This document shows, in pieces, positions 22,053 through 29,098 of a stretch of 32,397 bases of DNA. Position numbers and translations under genes: made by a program. The stretch is from Pseudonocardia sp. (GTDB lineage Bacteria; Actinomycetota; Actinomycetes; Mycobacteriales; Pseudonocardiaceae), in the NCBI RefSeq assembly GCF_029263155.1, contig NZ_JAJCYB010000096.1, positions 1 through 32,397 on the forward strand, read 5' to 3'. Each line of letters opens with the position of its first letter. Position 1 is the stretch's first letter. The notes under the pieces were generated by a model, which was not told the origin of the DNA, did no database searches, and saw only the letters and a list, made by a program, of their open reading frames with translations.

Positions 22053-22838
22053 GTGCTGTCGCCGTACCCGCAGCTCGTCCGGGCCGGATTCCGCCGCTAC
22101 GCCACCTACCGCCAGGCCGCACTCGCCGGCCTCACCACCAACATCGTGTTCGGGCTGCTGCGCGCGGCGGTGCTGGTGGCCGTGCTCGCCGAGCGCCCGG
22201 TCGTCGCAGGCTACGACGTGGCCGCCGCGGTCACCTACGTCTGGCTCGGGCAGGGCCTGCTCACCGTGGTGCTGCTGTGGGGCGACACCGAGCTCTACCG
22301 GCGCATCCGCAGCGGGGACGTGGTCGTCGACCTCGGGCGGCCGTGGGACCTGCAGGCCGCGATGCTCGCCACCGACCTCGGCCGGGCCGGGTTCGCCGTG
22401 CTGGCCCGGCTGGTGCCGCCGGTGGCGTTCGGGGCATGGGCGTTCCCGTTCCGCTGGCCGGAGCAGGCGTCGACGTGGGCGCTGTTCGCGGTGTCCGCGC
22501 TGCTCGGCGTGGTCGTCAGCTTCGGGGTGCGGTTCCTGCTCAACGCCAGCGCGTTCTGGCTGCTGGACGCGCGCGGTGTGATCGCGATGTGGGGGGTGGT
22601 CGGCGGGGTGCTGTCCGGGCTGGTGGTGCCGCTGGCCTGGTTCCCGGAGTGGGCCCGCACGGCGCTCGCCTTCACCCCGATGCCCTCGCTGTTCCAGATC
22701 CCGATCGACGTGTTCCTGGAGCGCGGGAACGCGCCCGGCGCGCTGGCCGCGCAGGCGGGGTGGGCCGTCGCGCTGCTCGCGGCCGGGCGGGTGGCGCTGC
22801 GGCGGGGATCGCGGCGGCTGGTGGTGCAGGGTGGCTGA
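22053..22838 (+). CDS. ABC-2 family exporter permease (subunit 1)
   Basis: This 261-residue membrane protein has about six helices and belongs to the ABC-2/DUF990-type permeases. The opening SPYPQLVRAGFRRYATYRQAALAGLTTNIVFGLLR is characteristic: an amphipathic basic lead then helix 1. It continues with YVWLGQGLLTV and the loop GDVVVDLGRPWDLQ, the counterpart of the IRTGELDVLLLRPL motif in its partner. I chose GTG 22053, preceded by GGGAAG; a GTG at 22008 would add 15 residues. The end overlaps the next gene by 8 bases. It should pair with the second permease and the ATPase as an efflux system of unknown substrate. Confidence 0.85.
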   Translation: MLSPYPQLVRAGFRRYATYRQAALAGLTTNIVFGLLRAAVLVAVLAERPVVAGYDVAAAVTYVWLGQGLLTVVLLWGDTELYRRIRSGDVVVDLGRPWDLQAAMLATDLGRAGFAVLARLVPPVAFGAWAFPFRWPEQASTWALFAVSALLGVVVSFGVRFLLNASAFWLLDARGVIAMWGVVGGVLSGLVVPLAWFPEWARTALAFTPMPSLFQIPIDVFLERGNAPGALAAQAGWAVALLAAGRVALRRGSRRLVVQGG

Positions 22839-23658
22839 GCGGAGCTTGCGGAGCGAACATCGTCTCGGACACGTGTACCGGCGGATCGTCGCGTCGCGGA
22901 TCCGCGGCCAGCTCGCCTACCGCACGTCGTTCGCGTTCGACGTCGTGGCGCAGGTGATCGGCCAGAGCATCGAGCTGGTCGCGATCCTCGTGGTGTTCAC
23001 GCAGGTCAGCTCGCTGGGCGGGTTCGACCGCGACGAGGTCGTGCTCATGTACGGGCTCGCCGCCACCGCGTTCGGGCTGGCCGACCTCGCCGTCGGGCAG
23101 GTGGAGGAGCTGCCCGAGTACATCCGCACCGGCGAGCTCGACGTGCTGCTGCTGCGCCCGCTGGGCACGCTCGCGCAGCTGCTCTGCGCCGACGTGTCGC
23201 TCAAGCGGCTGGGCCGGGTCGCGGTCGGGCTCGCGGTGTTCGGTTACGCGCTGGCCGGCGCCGCGATCGACTGGACACCGGGGCGGGTGCTGCTCGCCGC
23301 CACGGCCCCGCTGGTGGGCGCGGTGATACTGGCCGCGATCTGGATCGCGGCCAACACCGTGTCGTTCTGGCTGGTCGACGGGCGCGAGGTGGCCAACTCC
23401 GTCACCTACGGCTCGAACTTCTCCACCTCCTACCCGATCACCGTGTACGGCCCGTGGCTGCGCCGGATCCTGTGCTTCGCGGTGCCGGGCGCGTTCGTCG
23501 CCTACTTCCCGGCGCTCGCGCTGCTGGGGCGGGCCGACCCGCTGGGGTTCCCGGAGGAGCTGCGCCACGCCTCGCCGCTCGTCGCCGTGGTGGCGGTGGG
23601 CGTCGCGGCGCTGATCTGGCGGACCGGGGTCCGCCGCTACCAGGGAACGGGGTCATGA
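22831..23658 (+). CDS. ABC-2 family exporter permease (subunit 2)
   Basis: This 275-residue membrane protein has about six helices and carries the DUF990-type motif PEYIRTGELDVLLLRPLGTL near residue 93, placing it with the ABC-2 permeases. The GTG start at 22831 overlaps the stop of subunit 1 by 8 bases, and its own TGA overlaps the ATPase ATG as ATGA. The first 12 residues (VAERSLRSEHRL) are polar and encoded by a GGAGC-rich repeat-like stretch. A start nearer the VYRRIVASRIRG segment would fit the homologous domain better, but no good start codon is there. Confidence 0.85.
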   Translation: MAERSLRSEHRLGHVYRRIVASRIRGQLAYRTSFAFDVVAQVIGQSIELVAILVVFTQVSSLGGFDRDEVVLMYGLAATAFGLADLAVGQVEELPEYIRTGELDVLLLRPLGTLAQLLCADVSLKRLGRVAVGLAVFGYALAGAAIDWTPGRVLLAATAPLVGAVILAAIWIAANTVSFWLVDGREVANSVTYGSNFSTSYPITVYGPWLRRILCFAVPGAFVAYFPALALLGRADPLGFPEELRHASPLVAVVAVGVAALIWRTGVRRYQGTGS

Positions 23659-24638
23659 CCACCGAGTACGTCATCAGCACGCAGGGCCTGGGCCGCGACT
23701 TCCTCGTCGGCTCCCGGCTGCGCCGCACCCGCGTCACCGCCGTGACCGACGTCACCCTCGACGTCGCCCACGGGGAGGCGGTGGGCTTTCTCGGGCCCAA
23801 CGGCGCCGGGAAGTCCACGACGATCAAGATGTTGACGGGCGTGCTCGTGCCCAGCGCGGGCACCGCGCGGGTGTGCGGCCTGGACCCGGTGCGCGAGCGG
23901 CGCGCGCTGGCCCGCCGGATCGGGGTGGTGTTCGGCCAGCGCAGCCAGCTGTGGTGGGACCTGCCGCTGGCCGAGAGCTTCGCCCTGCACGGGGCGATCC
24001 ACCGCGTGCCGGCCGCGCGGCACCGCGAGCGGCTCGACGAGTGCGTGGAGCTGATGGACATGGCCGGGTTCCTGGCCACGCCGGTCCGCCAGCTCTCCAT
24101 GGGCCAGCGGATGCGCGGGGAGGTCACCGCGGCGCTGCTGCACTCGCCGGAGCTGCTGGTGCTCGACGAGCCCACGATCGGGCTCGACCTGGCGTCGAAG
24201 GAGCGGCTGCGGACGTTTCTGTCGGCCGTCAACGCCCGCGGGGAGGTGACGCTGCTGCTCACCACGCACGACCTGCCCGACGTGGAGCGCCTGTGCCGGC
24301 GCATCGTCGTCATCGACCGCGGACGCGTGCTTGTCGACGACGACCTGGACACCCTGCGCCGTCGCTTCGCCGGGCACCGCAGCCTGGTCGTCGAACTGGC
24401 GTCCCCCGCGTCCCCGCCTCCCGCGCTGCCCGGTGTCGTGGGAATCGCGGTGGAGGCGCAGGGCCTGCGGTGGCGGCTGGAGTTCACCGCGGCGACGAGC
24501 GCGGCGACGCTGATCGCGGAGGTGGCGCAGCGGGCGGAGCTCCGCGACGTGACGGTGGACGAGCCGTCGATCGAGGACCTGGTGCGCACGCTGTATCTCG
24601 CAGTACAGCCGGAAACCGGGCCCCGAACGCCCCGATAG
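23655..24638 (+). CDS. ABC-2 exporter ATPase
   Basis: This 327-residue cytoplasmic ATPase drives the exporter formed with the two upstream permeases. Walker A GPNGAGKST is at 47-55, the signature LSMGQRM at 147-153 and Walker B LLVLDEPTIGLD at 167-178, with the H-loop in LLTTHDLPDVERL. The signature has Met where LSGGQ is common, which is normal in this subfamily. A roughly 80-residue C-terminal regulatory region follows. The last 14 codons (LAVQPETGPRTPR region) lie inside the repeat element at 24596-24654, so this tail may have been donated by that element. Confidence 0.93.
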   Translation: MTTEYVISTQGLGRDFLVGSRLRRTRVTAVTDVTLDVAHGEAVGFLGPNGAGKSTTIKMLTGVLVPSAGTARVCGLDPVRERRALARRIGVVFGQRSQLWWDLPLAESFALHGAIHRVPAARHRERLDECVELMDMAGFLATPVRQLSMGQRMRGEVTAALLHSPELLVLDEPTIGLDLASKERLRTFLSAVNARGEVTLLLTTHDLPDVERLCRRIVVIDRGRVLVDDDLDTLRRRFAGHRSLVVELASPASPPPALPGVVGIAVEAQGLRWRLEFTAATSAATLIAEVAQRAELRDVTVDEPSIEDLVRTLYLAVQPETGPRTPR

Positions 24639-24654
24639 GTGCTGCACCGCGAGA
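24596..24654 (+). repeat. inverted-repeat element, copy B
   Basis: TCTCGCAGTACAGC (24596-24609) and GCTGCACCGCGAGA (24641-24654) form a 14-bp stem with two mismatches. Read in this direction it aligns with the reverse complement of the element at 25702-25769: both begin CTCGCAGTACAGC, and both end AGGTGCTG then GCGAGAAG, about 60 bases apart. It overlaps the end of the ABC ATPase gene and lies between converging genes, so it may double as a terminator. Confidence 0.65.
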
Positions 24655-24660
24655 AGGGAC

Positions 24661-25593
24661 TCACCCCGCCCGCCGTCCGCGCGCGAACGCCCGCCAGAAC
24701 CGGTCGGCCACGGCGACCCGCCCGCGCGGGGTGCGCATCTCGGCGGGCACCCATCGGACGACCTCCAGCCGGTGCTGGTCGCGCAACCAGTCCTCGCGGC
24801 GCTTCTCCGCGAACAGGACGCCGGGTTCGTCGTACTTGCCGGCCCCGTCCGCCTCGCCGACGGTCCAGGTGTCGCGCATCAGCATGTCGACCCGGACGAC
24901 CCCGCCCTGTGGCCCGGTGAAGGGGACCTGGAGCTCCGGCTTCGGCAGCCCGGCCTCCATCAACCACCACCGCGACGACGACTCGAACCAGCTGTCGGAC
25001 AGCGGATCGGTGCGCGCGACGACGAGTCGTGCGAGGTCGGCACCGACGCGACCGCGGAGCCGATCACCGGCGTCCACCAGCGCATCGCAGGTGGTGATCC
25101 CCGTCGCCACCGCCGCGTCGGCGATCGCCAGCGCGGAGTCGGGCGGCGCCACGGTGCAGCAGTCCAGCACCAGGCGCGCCCCGGCGAGGACCGGCACGCC
25201 GTCGACCTCGACGACGTCGGCGTCGTCGTAGCCCGTCAGGTGCACGGCGACCCCGACGCCGGGCGTGGACCGGGGGCCGCTGGTGGGGGCGGGCGGCCGC
25301 CGCGTGAGGCTCACCCGACCGTCGACCGCGGGCGGGAGGGGCAGCCCGAGGATCCGGGCGGCGCTGAGGTGGGACACGACGCCCCCGGTCGCCCGCAACC
25401 CGGCGAGGACCGCGGCGCAACGACGCAGATATGGATCTGCGGCAGGTTCTCGGGCATCCGCGTAGATCCCACGGCGGACGCGGCGCCACTCGCCGCTTCC
25501 GAGCATCCGGCGGATGTCGGACGCACCCACGCCGAGCCCTGCGCACTGCGCCGCGGAGATCACGCCACCCTGCGTCCGGGCGACGCGGCGCAT
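24661..25593 (-). CDS. AbiEi-like winged-helix protein with nuclease-fold C-terminus
   Basis: This 310-residue protein has an AbiEi-antitoxin-type N-terminal domain: a winged helix-turn-helix with GGVISAAQCAGLGVGASDIRRML and GEWRRVRRGIYAD (residues 9-46), then HLSAARILGLPLP. The C-terminal third carries a DUF559/Vsr-like restriction-endonuclease pattern: Glu204 in WFESSSRWW, Asp236 in VDML, then EAD (247-249) and Lys253 in GAGKYDE. No AbiEii nucleotidyltransferase partner lies beside it, so it is an orphan. Such stand-alone proteins are frequent in actinobacteria and their role is unproven; defence or regulation are guesses. ATG 25593 is the best start, though the ribosome-binding site is weak. 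Related repeat elements flank it on both sides. Confidence 0.78.
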   Translation of the reverse strand: MRRVARTQGGVISAAQCAGLGVGASDIRRMLGSGEWRRVRRGIYADAREPAADPYLRRCAAVLAGLRATGGVVSHLSAARILGLPLPPAVDGRVSLTRRPPAPTSGPRSTPGVGVAVHLTGYDDADVVEVDGVPVLAGARLVLDCCTVAPPDSALAIADAAVATGITTCDALVDAGDRLRGRVGADLARLVVARTDPLSDSWFESSSRWWLMEAGLPKPELQVPFTGPQGGVVRVDMLMRDTWTVGEADGAGKYDEPGVLFAEKRREDWLRDQHRLEVVRWVPAEMRTPRGRVAVADRFWRAFARGRRAG

Positions 25594-25701
25594 GCGCTCA
25601 CTCAGCGCGCGGCGCGCCGGATCCAGGGGTTGGCGATGTCTGCCCACCCGAGAAGTCTGGCCGGATCTCGCCGGCGGCGTTCCGAGTTGTCCACAGGCGG
25701 G

Positions 25702-25769
25702 CGCTTCTCGCAGTCCAGCACCTTTTGCGCCTCTGAACGGGGCGTTCTCCTGCTGTACTGCGAGAAGCG
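25702..25769 (-). repeat. inverted-repeat element, copy A
   Basis: The ends CGCTTCTCGCAGTCCAGCA (25702-25720) and TGCTGTACTGCGAGAAGCG (25751-25769) pair with one mismatch in 19, around a 30-base centre. Its reverse complement resembles copy B at 24596-24654. It lies three bases after the DUF2252 stop codon in minus-strand terms, where it can act as terminator, and upstream of the AbiEi-like gene. Confidence 0.75.
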
Positions 25770-25771
25770 GC

Positions 25772-27079
25772 TCAGGAGGTGGCCGCCACCCCGGGGATGG
25801 CGCCACCGCGGAACGCCTCCACGAACAGCCTGTGGTCCTCCCGCACCTGGGCGGCGTAGGTGTGCGCGAACCCGGTCACCCAGGCCACGAACTCGTCCTC
25901 CCGGCCGTCGACCACGGCGAGGATCGCGTCCTCGGTGGAGAACGGGACGAGGGTGTGGTCGGCGTCGGCGTCGGCGACGCAGTGCACCTTCGCCGTCGCC
26001 CGGCCCAGGTACTCCACGACCGGCGCGATCTCGGCGGGCTCGGTGAGCTCGCTCCAGTCCAGGTCCGCCTCGTAGGGCGACACCTCGCTGACGACGAAGC
26101 CGACGCCGTCGAGGTCGGTCCAGCCCAGCAGCCGGTCGGCGTGGGCCTGCAGCGCCCGCTGCGACATCGCGGTGCGGTGCCCGTGGTGCCGGAACGCGGC
26201 CGCCACGGCCGGATCGTCGACCACGCGGGAGGGCGCCGCGATGTTGCCCTGCTTCATCGAGACGACCACGTCGTTGTCCAGCGCCTCGTTGAGGCCCTCG
26301 ATCAGCACCGTGTACGCGGGCAGCCCGGCGCTGCCGATGCCGAACCCGGACCGCCCGATCACGTCCTTGACGGTGTAGGCCACCCCGCGGAACCGCTTGG
26401 ACTCCGGGATCGAGTCCAGGTAGCGGCCGAACGCGTCGACGACGCGTCCCCGCTCGTCGTCGTCGAGGCGGCGCACGCCGGGGCCGTCGCGCAGGATCCG
26501 GTCGAAGCCCTCGGACTCGGTGATGTCGTCGAGCAGGGCCACCCGGGTGCGCAGCCGCGCCTTCTGCAGCACCTGCGCGATCACGCCCTCGGCCGTACGC
26601 AGGTTGAGCGAGAAGCCGCGGTCGTCGTCCTGCTCGACGAACGTGCGCACCTGGTCGACGTAGCCGCGGACGAAGCGCTCCACCAGTGTCGAGATGTCGT
26701 CGTCGGAGATCGCCTTGCGCCAGCCCAGCAGCGCCATGCTGGCCGCGAAGCGCAGGACGTCCCAGGTGAAGTGGCCGACGTAGGCCTCGTCGAAGTCGTT
26801 GACGTCGAAGATGAGACTGCCGTCGCCGTCCATGTAGGTGCCGAAGTTCTCGGCGTGCAGGTCGCCCTGGATCCAGACGCGGCTGGTGCGCTCGTCGGCC
26901 CACGGGTCCTCCCGCGCGGCGACGTCGGCGTAGAACAGGCAGGCGCTGCCCCGGTAGAAGGCGAACGGGTCGGCGGCCATCTTGCGGAACTTGGTGCGGA
27001 ACGCGGCGGGGTTCGCCGACATCAGGTCCTCGAAGGCGCCGACGAGGGTGTCGACGATGTACCCGGATCGGTCGGTCAT
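25772..27079 (-). CDS. DUF2252 family protein (kinase-like fold)
   Basis: This 435-residue cytoplasmic protein of the DUF2252 family has no established reaction. The block WIQGDLHAENFGTY (70-82) followed by DVNDFDEA (92-99) resembles the catalytic and metal-binding loops of aminoglycoside-phosphotransferase-like kinases (H/D-x-x-x-x-N, then D-F-D), so a small-molecule phosphotransfer role is possible. The upstream FYRGSACLFYADV and late SMKQGN motifs are family features. ATG 27079 has only a weak ribosome-binding site. It is separated from the DUF3017 gene by 21 bases and may belong to the folD transcript. Confidence 0.88.
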   Translation of the reverse strand: MTDRSGYIVDTLVGAFEDLMSANPAAFRTKFRKMAADPFAFYRGSACLFYADVAAREDPWADERTSRVWIQGDLHAENFGTYMDGDGSLIFDVNDFDEAYVGHFTWDVLRFAASMALLGWRKAISDDDISTLVERFVRGYVDQVRTFVEQDDDRGFSLNLRTAEGVIAQVLQKARLRTRVALLDDITESEGFDRILRDGPGVRRLDDDERGRVVDAFGRYLDSIPESKRFRGVAYTVKDVIGRSGFGIGSAGLPAYTVLIEGLNEALDNDVVVSMKQGNIAAPSRVVDDPAVAAAFRHHGHRTAMSQRALQAHADRLLGWTDLDGVGFVVSEVSPYEADLDWSELTEPAEIAPVVEYLGRATAKVHCVADADADHTLVPFSTEDAILAVVDGREDEFVAWVTGFAHTYAAQVREDHRLFVEAFRGGAIPGVAATS

Positions 27080-27100
27080 GACCCGATAGTGCCCTGCCGT

Positions 27101-27391
27101 TCAGCCGAGCGTGAGCTGGCCACGGGTGATCGTCACCGAGAGCAGGACCATGGCGATGCCGAGGCCCGCGTAGCAGGCCACGTCGATGACCCGGCTGCGG
27201 ATCGCCAGCAGCCCGAGCTGGTCGGGGTCCAGTGCCGCGCGCAGCACCGCGGCCACCAGCACGGCCCCGCCGAGGATGACCCCACCCTGCCGCCAGTGCT
27301 CGGTGAGCACCCGCAAGAGGCCCACCCCGGCGATCAGGAACACCAGCGCCGTGGGGGCCCAGACCGGCAGCCGCGCGCGGAGGTCAGCCAC
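27101..27391 (-). CDS. DUF3017 small membrane protein
   Basis: This 96-residue protein has three likely membrane helices (about 11-29, 37-55 and 68-87) separated by short charged turns such as LTEHWRQGG and [19 protein letters not shown]. That makes it a DUF3017-type protein, a family found almost only beside folD in actinobacteria (Rv3355c next to folD in M. tuberculosis). The function is unknown. The GTG at 27391 overlaps the folD stop by 8 bases, so the two are translationally coupled. Confidence 0.88.
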   Translation of the reverse strand: MADLRARLPVWAPTALVFLIAGVGLLRVLTEHWRQGGVILGGAVLVAAVLRAALDPDQLGLLAIRSRVIDVACYAGLGIAMVLLSVTITRGQLTLG

Positions 27392-28235
27392 GCGCCGCCT
27401 CCGCCGCCTCCACGACGTTGGTCAGGAGCATGGCGCGCGTCATCGGACCCACCCCGCCGGGCATCGGCGCGAGCAGCCCGGCCACCTCGGCCACCTCCGG
27501 CGCGACGTCGCCGACCAGGCCCAGCTCGGTACGCGAGACGCCGACGTCGAGCACCGTGGCGCCGGGGGCCACCATGTCGGCGGTGACCAGCCCGCGCACG
27601 CCCGCGGCGGCGATCACGATGTCGGCGCGGCGGATCTCGGCGGCCAGGTCACGGGTGCCGGTGTGGCACAGCGTCACCGTGGCGTTCTCGCTACGGCGGG
27701 TGAGCAGCAGCCCCAGCGGACGCCCGACGGTGACCCCGCGGCCGACGACGGTGACCCGCGCACCGGCGAGCTCCACGCCGTAGCGGGCGCACAGCTCGAC
27801 GATCCCGCGCGGCGTGCACGGCAGCGGCCCCGGCTCACCGAGGACGAGCCGGCCGAGGTTGACCGGGTGCAGGCCGTCCGCGTCCTTGCCCGGGTCGACG
27901 CGCCCCAGCGCGGCCCCGGCGTCCAGGCCGCGGGGCAGCGGCAGCTGCACGATGAAGCCGGTGCAGGCCGGGTCGGCGTTCAGCTCGTCGATCGCCGCCT
28001 CGACGTCGGCCTGGGTGGCGTCGGCGGGCAGCTCCCGCTGGATGGAGGTGATGCCGATCTTCGCGCAGTCGCGATGCTTGCCACGGACGTAGGAGTGCGA
28101 GCCGGGGTCGTCCCCGACGAGCAACGTGCCCAGTCCGGGCGTGGATCCCGCGGCCACCAGCTTCTCGACACGCCGGCCGAGGTCGTCCAGGATCGCGTTC
28201 AGGGTCGCCTTGCCGTCCATCACGGTTGCCGCCAC
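27384..28235 (-). CDS. folD: methylenetetrahydrofolate dehydrogenase/cyclohydrolase
   Basis: This 283-residue bifunctional cytoplasmic enzyme oxidises 5,10-methylene-THF with NADP and hydrolyses the product to 10-formyl-THF, feeding purine and formyl-Met synthesis. Catalytic Tyr49 and Lys53 occur in [24 protein letters not shown], the NADP-binding GRGVTVGRP and the closing PGGVGPMT are all present. GTG 28235 follows GAGGA at seven bases and gives the standard length; an ATG five codons later is the alternative. The longer frame upstream of 28235 is not coding. It heads a minus-strand unit with DUF3017 and perhaps DUF2252. Confidence 0.96.
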   Translation of the reverse strand: MAATVMDGKATLNAILDDLGRRVEKLVAAGSTPGLGTLLVGDDPGSHSYVRGKHRDCAKIGITSIQRELPADATQADVEAAIDELNADPACTGFIVQLPLPRGLDAGAALGRVDPGKDADGLHPVNLGRLVLGEPGPLPCTPRGIVELCARYGVELAGARVTVVGRGVTVGRPLGLLLTRRSENATVTLCHTGTRDLAAEIRRADIVIAAAGVRGLVTADMVAPGATVLDVGVSRTELGLVGDVAPEVAEVAGLLAPMPGGVGPMTRAMLLTNVVEAAEAARG

Positions 28236-28400
28236 GATCCCATCCTCGCAGAGCAACCCCCGCCCGTCGGGCTGGGACCTGATCGTTATCTGTGTCTCAT
28301 AACTAGTCAGTCGGAGGGTGGTCAACTCCTGTGACGGCGCGCACAATACGCCGTGACCGGCAAAGGCGCCGGACGACCACCGACGAGAGGCATGTCCACA

Positions 28401-29030
28401 ATGAGCGTGGAGAGCGACGTCACGTCCGAGGCGCCCGCTGCGGCGGCGCCCGCACCTGCGGCACCGGCGGGCAATCCCGCATTGCTCGGCCTTGCAACAT
28501 TCCTTCCCGGTGCCCTGTCACTGGCTCTGTGGCTGGTCGGCTACCTGCCGGCCGCCGACCTCGGGGGTATCGCCCCGGCCGTACTGTTCTCCTCGGGCCT
28601 GTTCCTGCTGATCTCCTGCATCTGGGCGAGCCGGCTCGGGGCCAGCGCGGTCGCCGCGATCTTCGGCACCTTCTCGGCCTTCTGGCTGAGTCTCGGTGTC
28701 CTGGTCGCGGCGTTGACCAACGGCTGGCTGGGTCTCGCCGAGGGCAACCAGGCGTTGCCCACCTTCCTGTTGTCGTGGCTGATCGTGTTCGTCGCGCTGA
28801 CGCTCGCCACCCTGCGGCTGCCGCTGGTGTTCACCGTCGGCTTCGTGCTGGTCGACATCACGGTGGCGCTGGTACTGGCCTTCGCACTGACCGGGACCCA
28901 GCTGTTCGCGACCCTGGCCGGGGTCGGCGCGTTCGCGTTCTGCGCCGTCTTCGCCTACATCTGGTTCGACGGGATGGGCCAGGAGCTCGGCGGCAAGGCG
29001 ATGGCGATGGGCAGCCCCATCCAGAAGTAG
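28401..29030 (+). CDS. GPR1/FUN34/YaaH (AceTr) family transporter
   Basis: This 209-residue membrane protein has six predicted helices and is related to the acetate/succinate uptake proteins (SatP/YaaH) and AmiS/UreI-type channels. The helix 1 signature [20 protein letters not shown] is a form of the family's NP-A-P-x-GL motif. Later helices include [14 protein letters not shown] and the ending [15 protein letters not shown]. An Ala/Pro-rich tail of about 30 residues precedes helix 1. GAGAGG ten bases upstream favours ATG 28401; ATG 28392 is nine bases earlier. It is divergent from folD across a relatively AT-rich 165-base gap that must hold both promoters. The substrate is not determined. 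Confidence 0.78.
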   Translation: MSVESDVTSEAPAAAAPAPAAPAGNPALLGLATFLPGALSLALWLVGYLPAADLGGIAPAVLFSSGLFLLISCIWASRLGASAVAAIFGTFSAFWLSLGVLVAALTNGWLGLAEGNQALPTFLLSWLIVFVALTLATLRLPLVFTVGFVLVDITVALVLAFALTGTQLFATLAGVGAFAFCAVFAYIWFDGMGQELGGKAMAMGSPIQK

Positions 29031-29046
29031 CCCCCGCGCTCGACCG

Positions 29047-29084
29047 GAGGCCCCGCCGCATCGGCCATCCCGCGGCGGGGCCTC
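29047..29084. terminator. terminator hairpin between converging transporter and dnaE2 genes
   Basis: GAGGCCCCGCCGC (29047-29059) pairs perfectly with GCGGCGGGGCCTC (29072-29084) around a 12-base loop. It lies 16 bases after the transporter stop and 14 bases beyond the dnaE2 stop, so it can end both transcripts. Confidence 0.85.
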
Positions 29085-29098
29085 TGCTCGTGCGCGGC

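Noticed and set aside
24661..25593. Complete AbiE abortive-infection system
   Set aside because: No AbiEii nucleotidyltransferase gene lies on either side; the neighbours are an ABC exporter and DUF2252.
25687..25695. DnaA-box match TTGTCCACA, with another at 10648-10656
   Set aside because: Two isolated boxes 15 kb apart, one inside a gene, with no cluster or dnaA/dnaN neighbours, so not an origin.
28282..28350. AT-richer stretch between folD and the transporter as a defined promoter pair
   Set aside because: It probably holds promoters, but no -35/-10 pair with good spacing stood out, so none is annotated.
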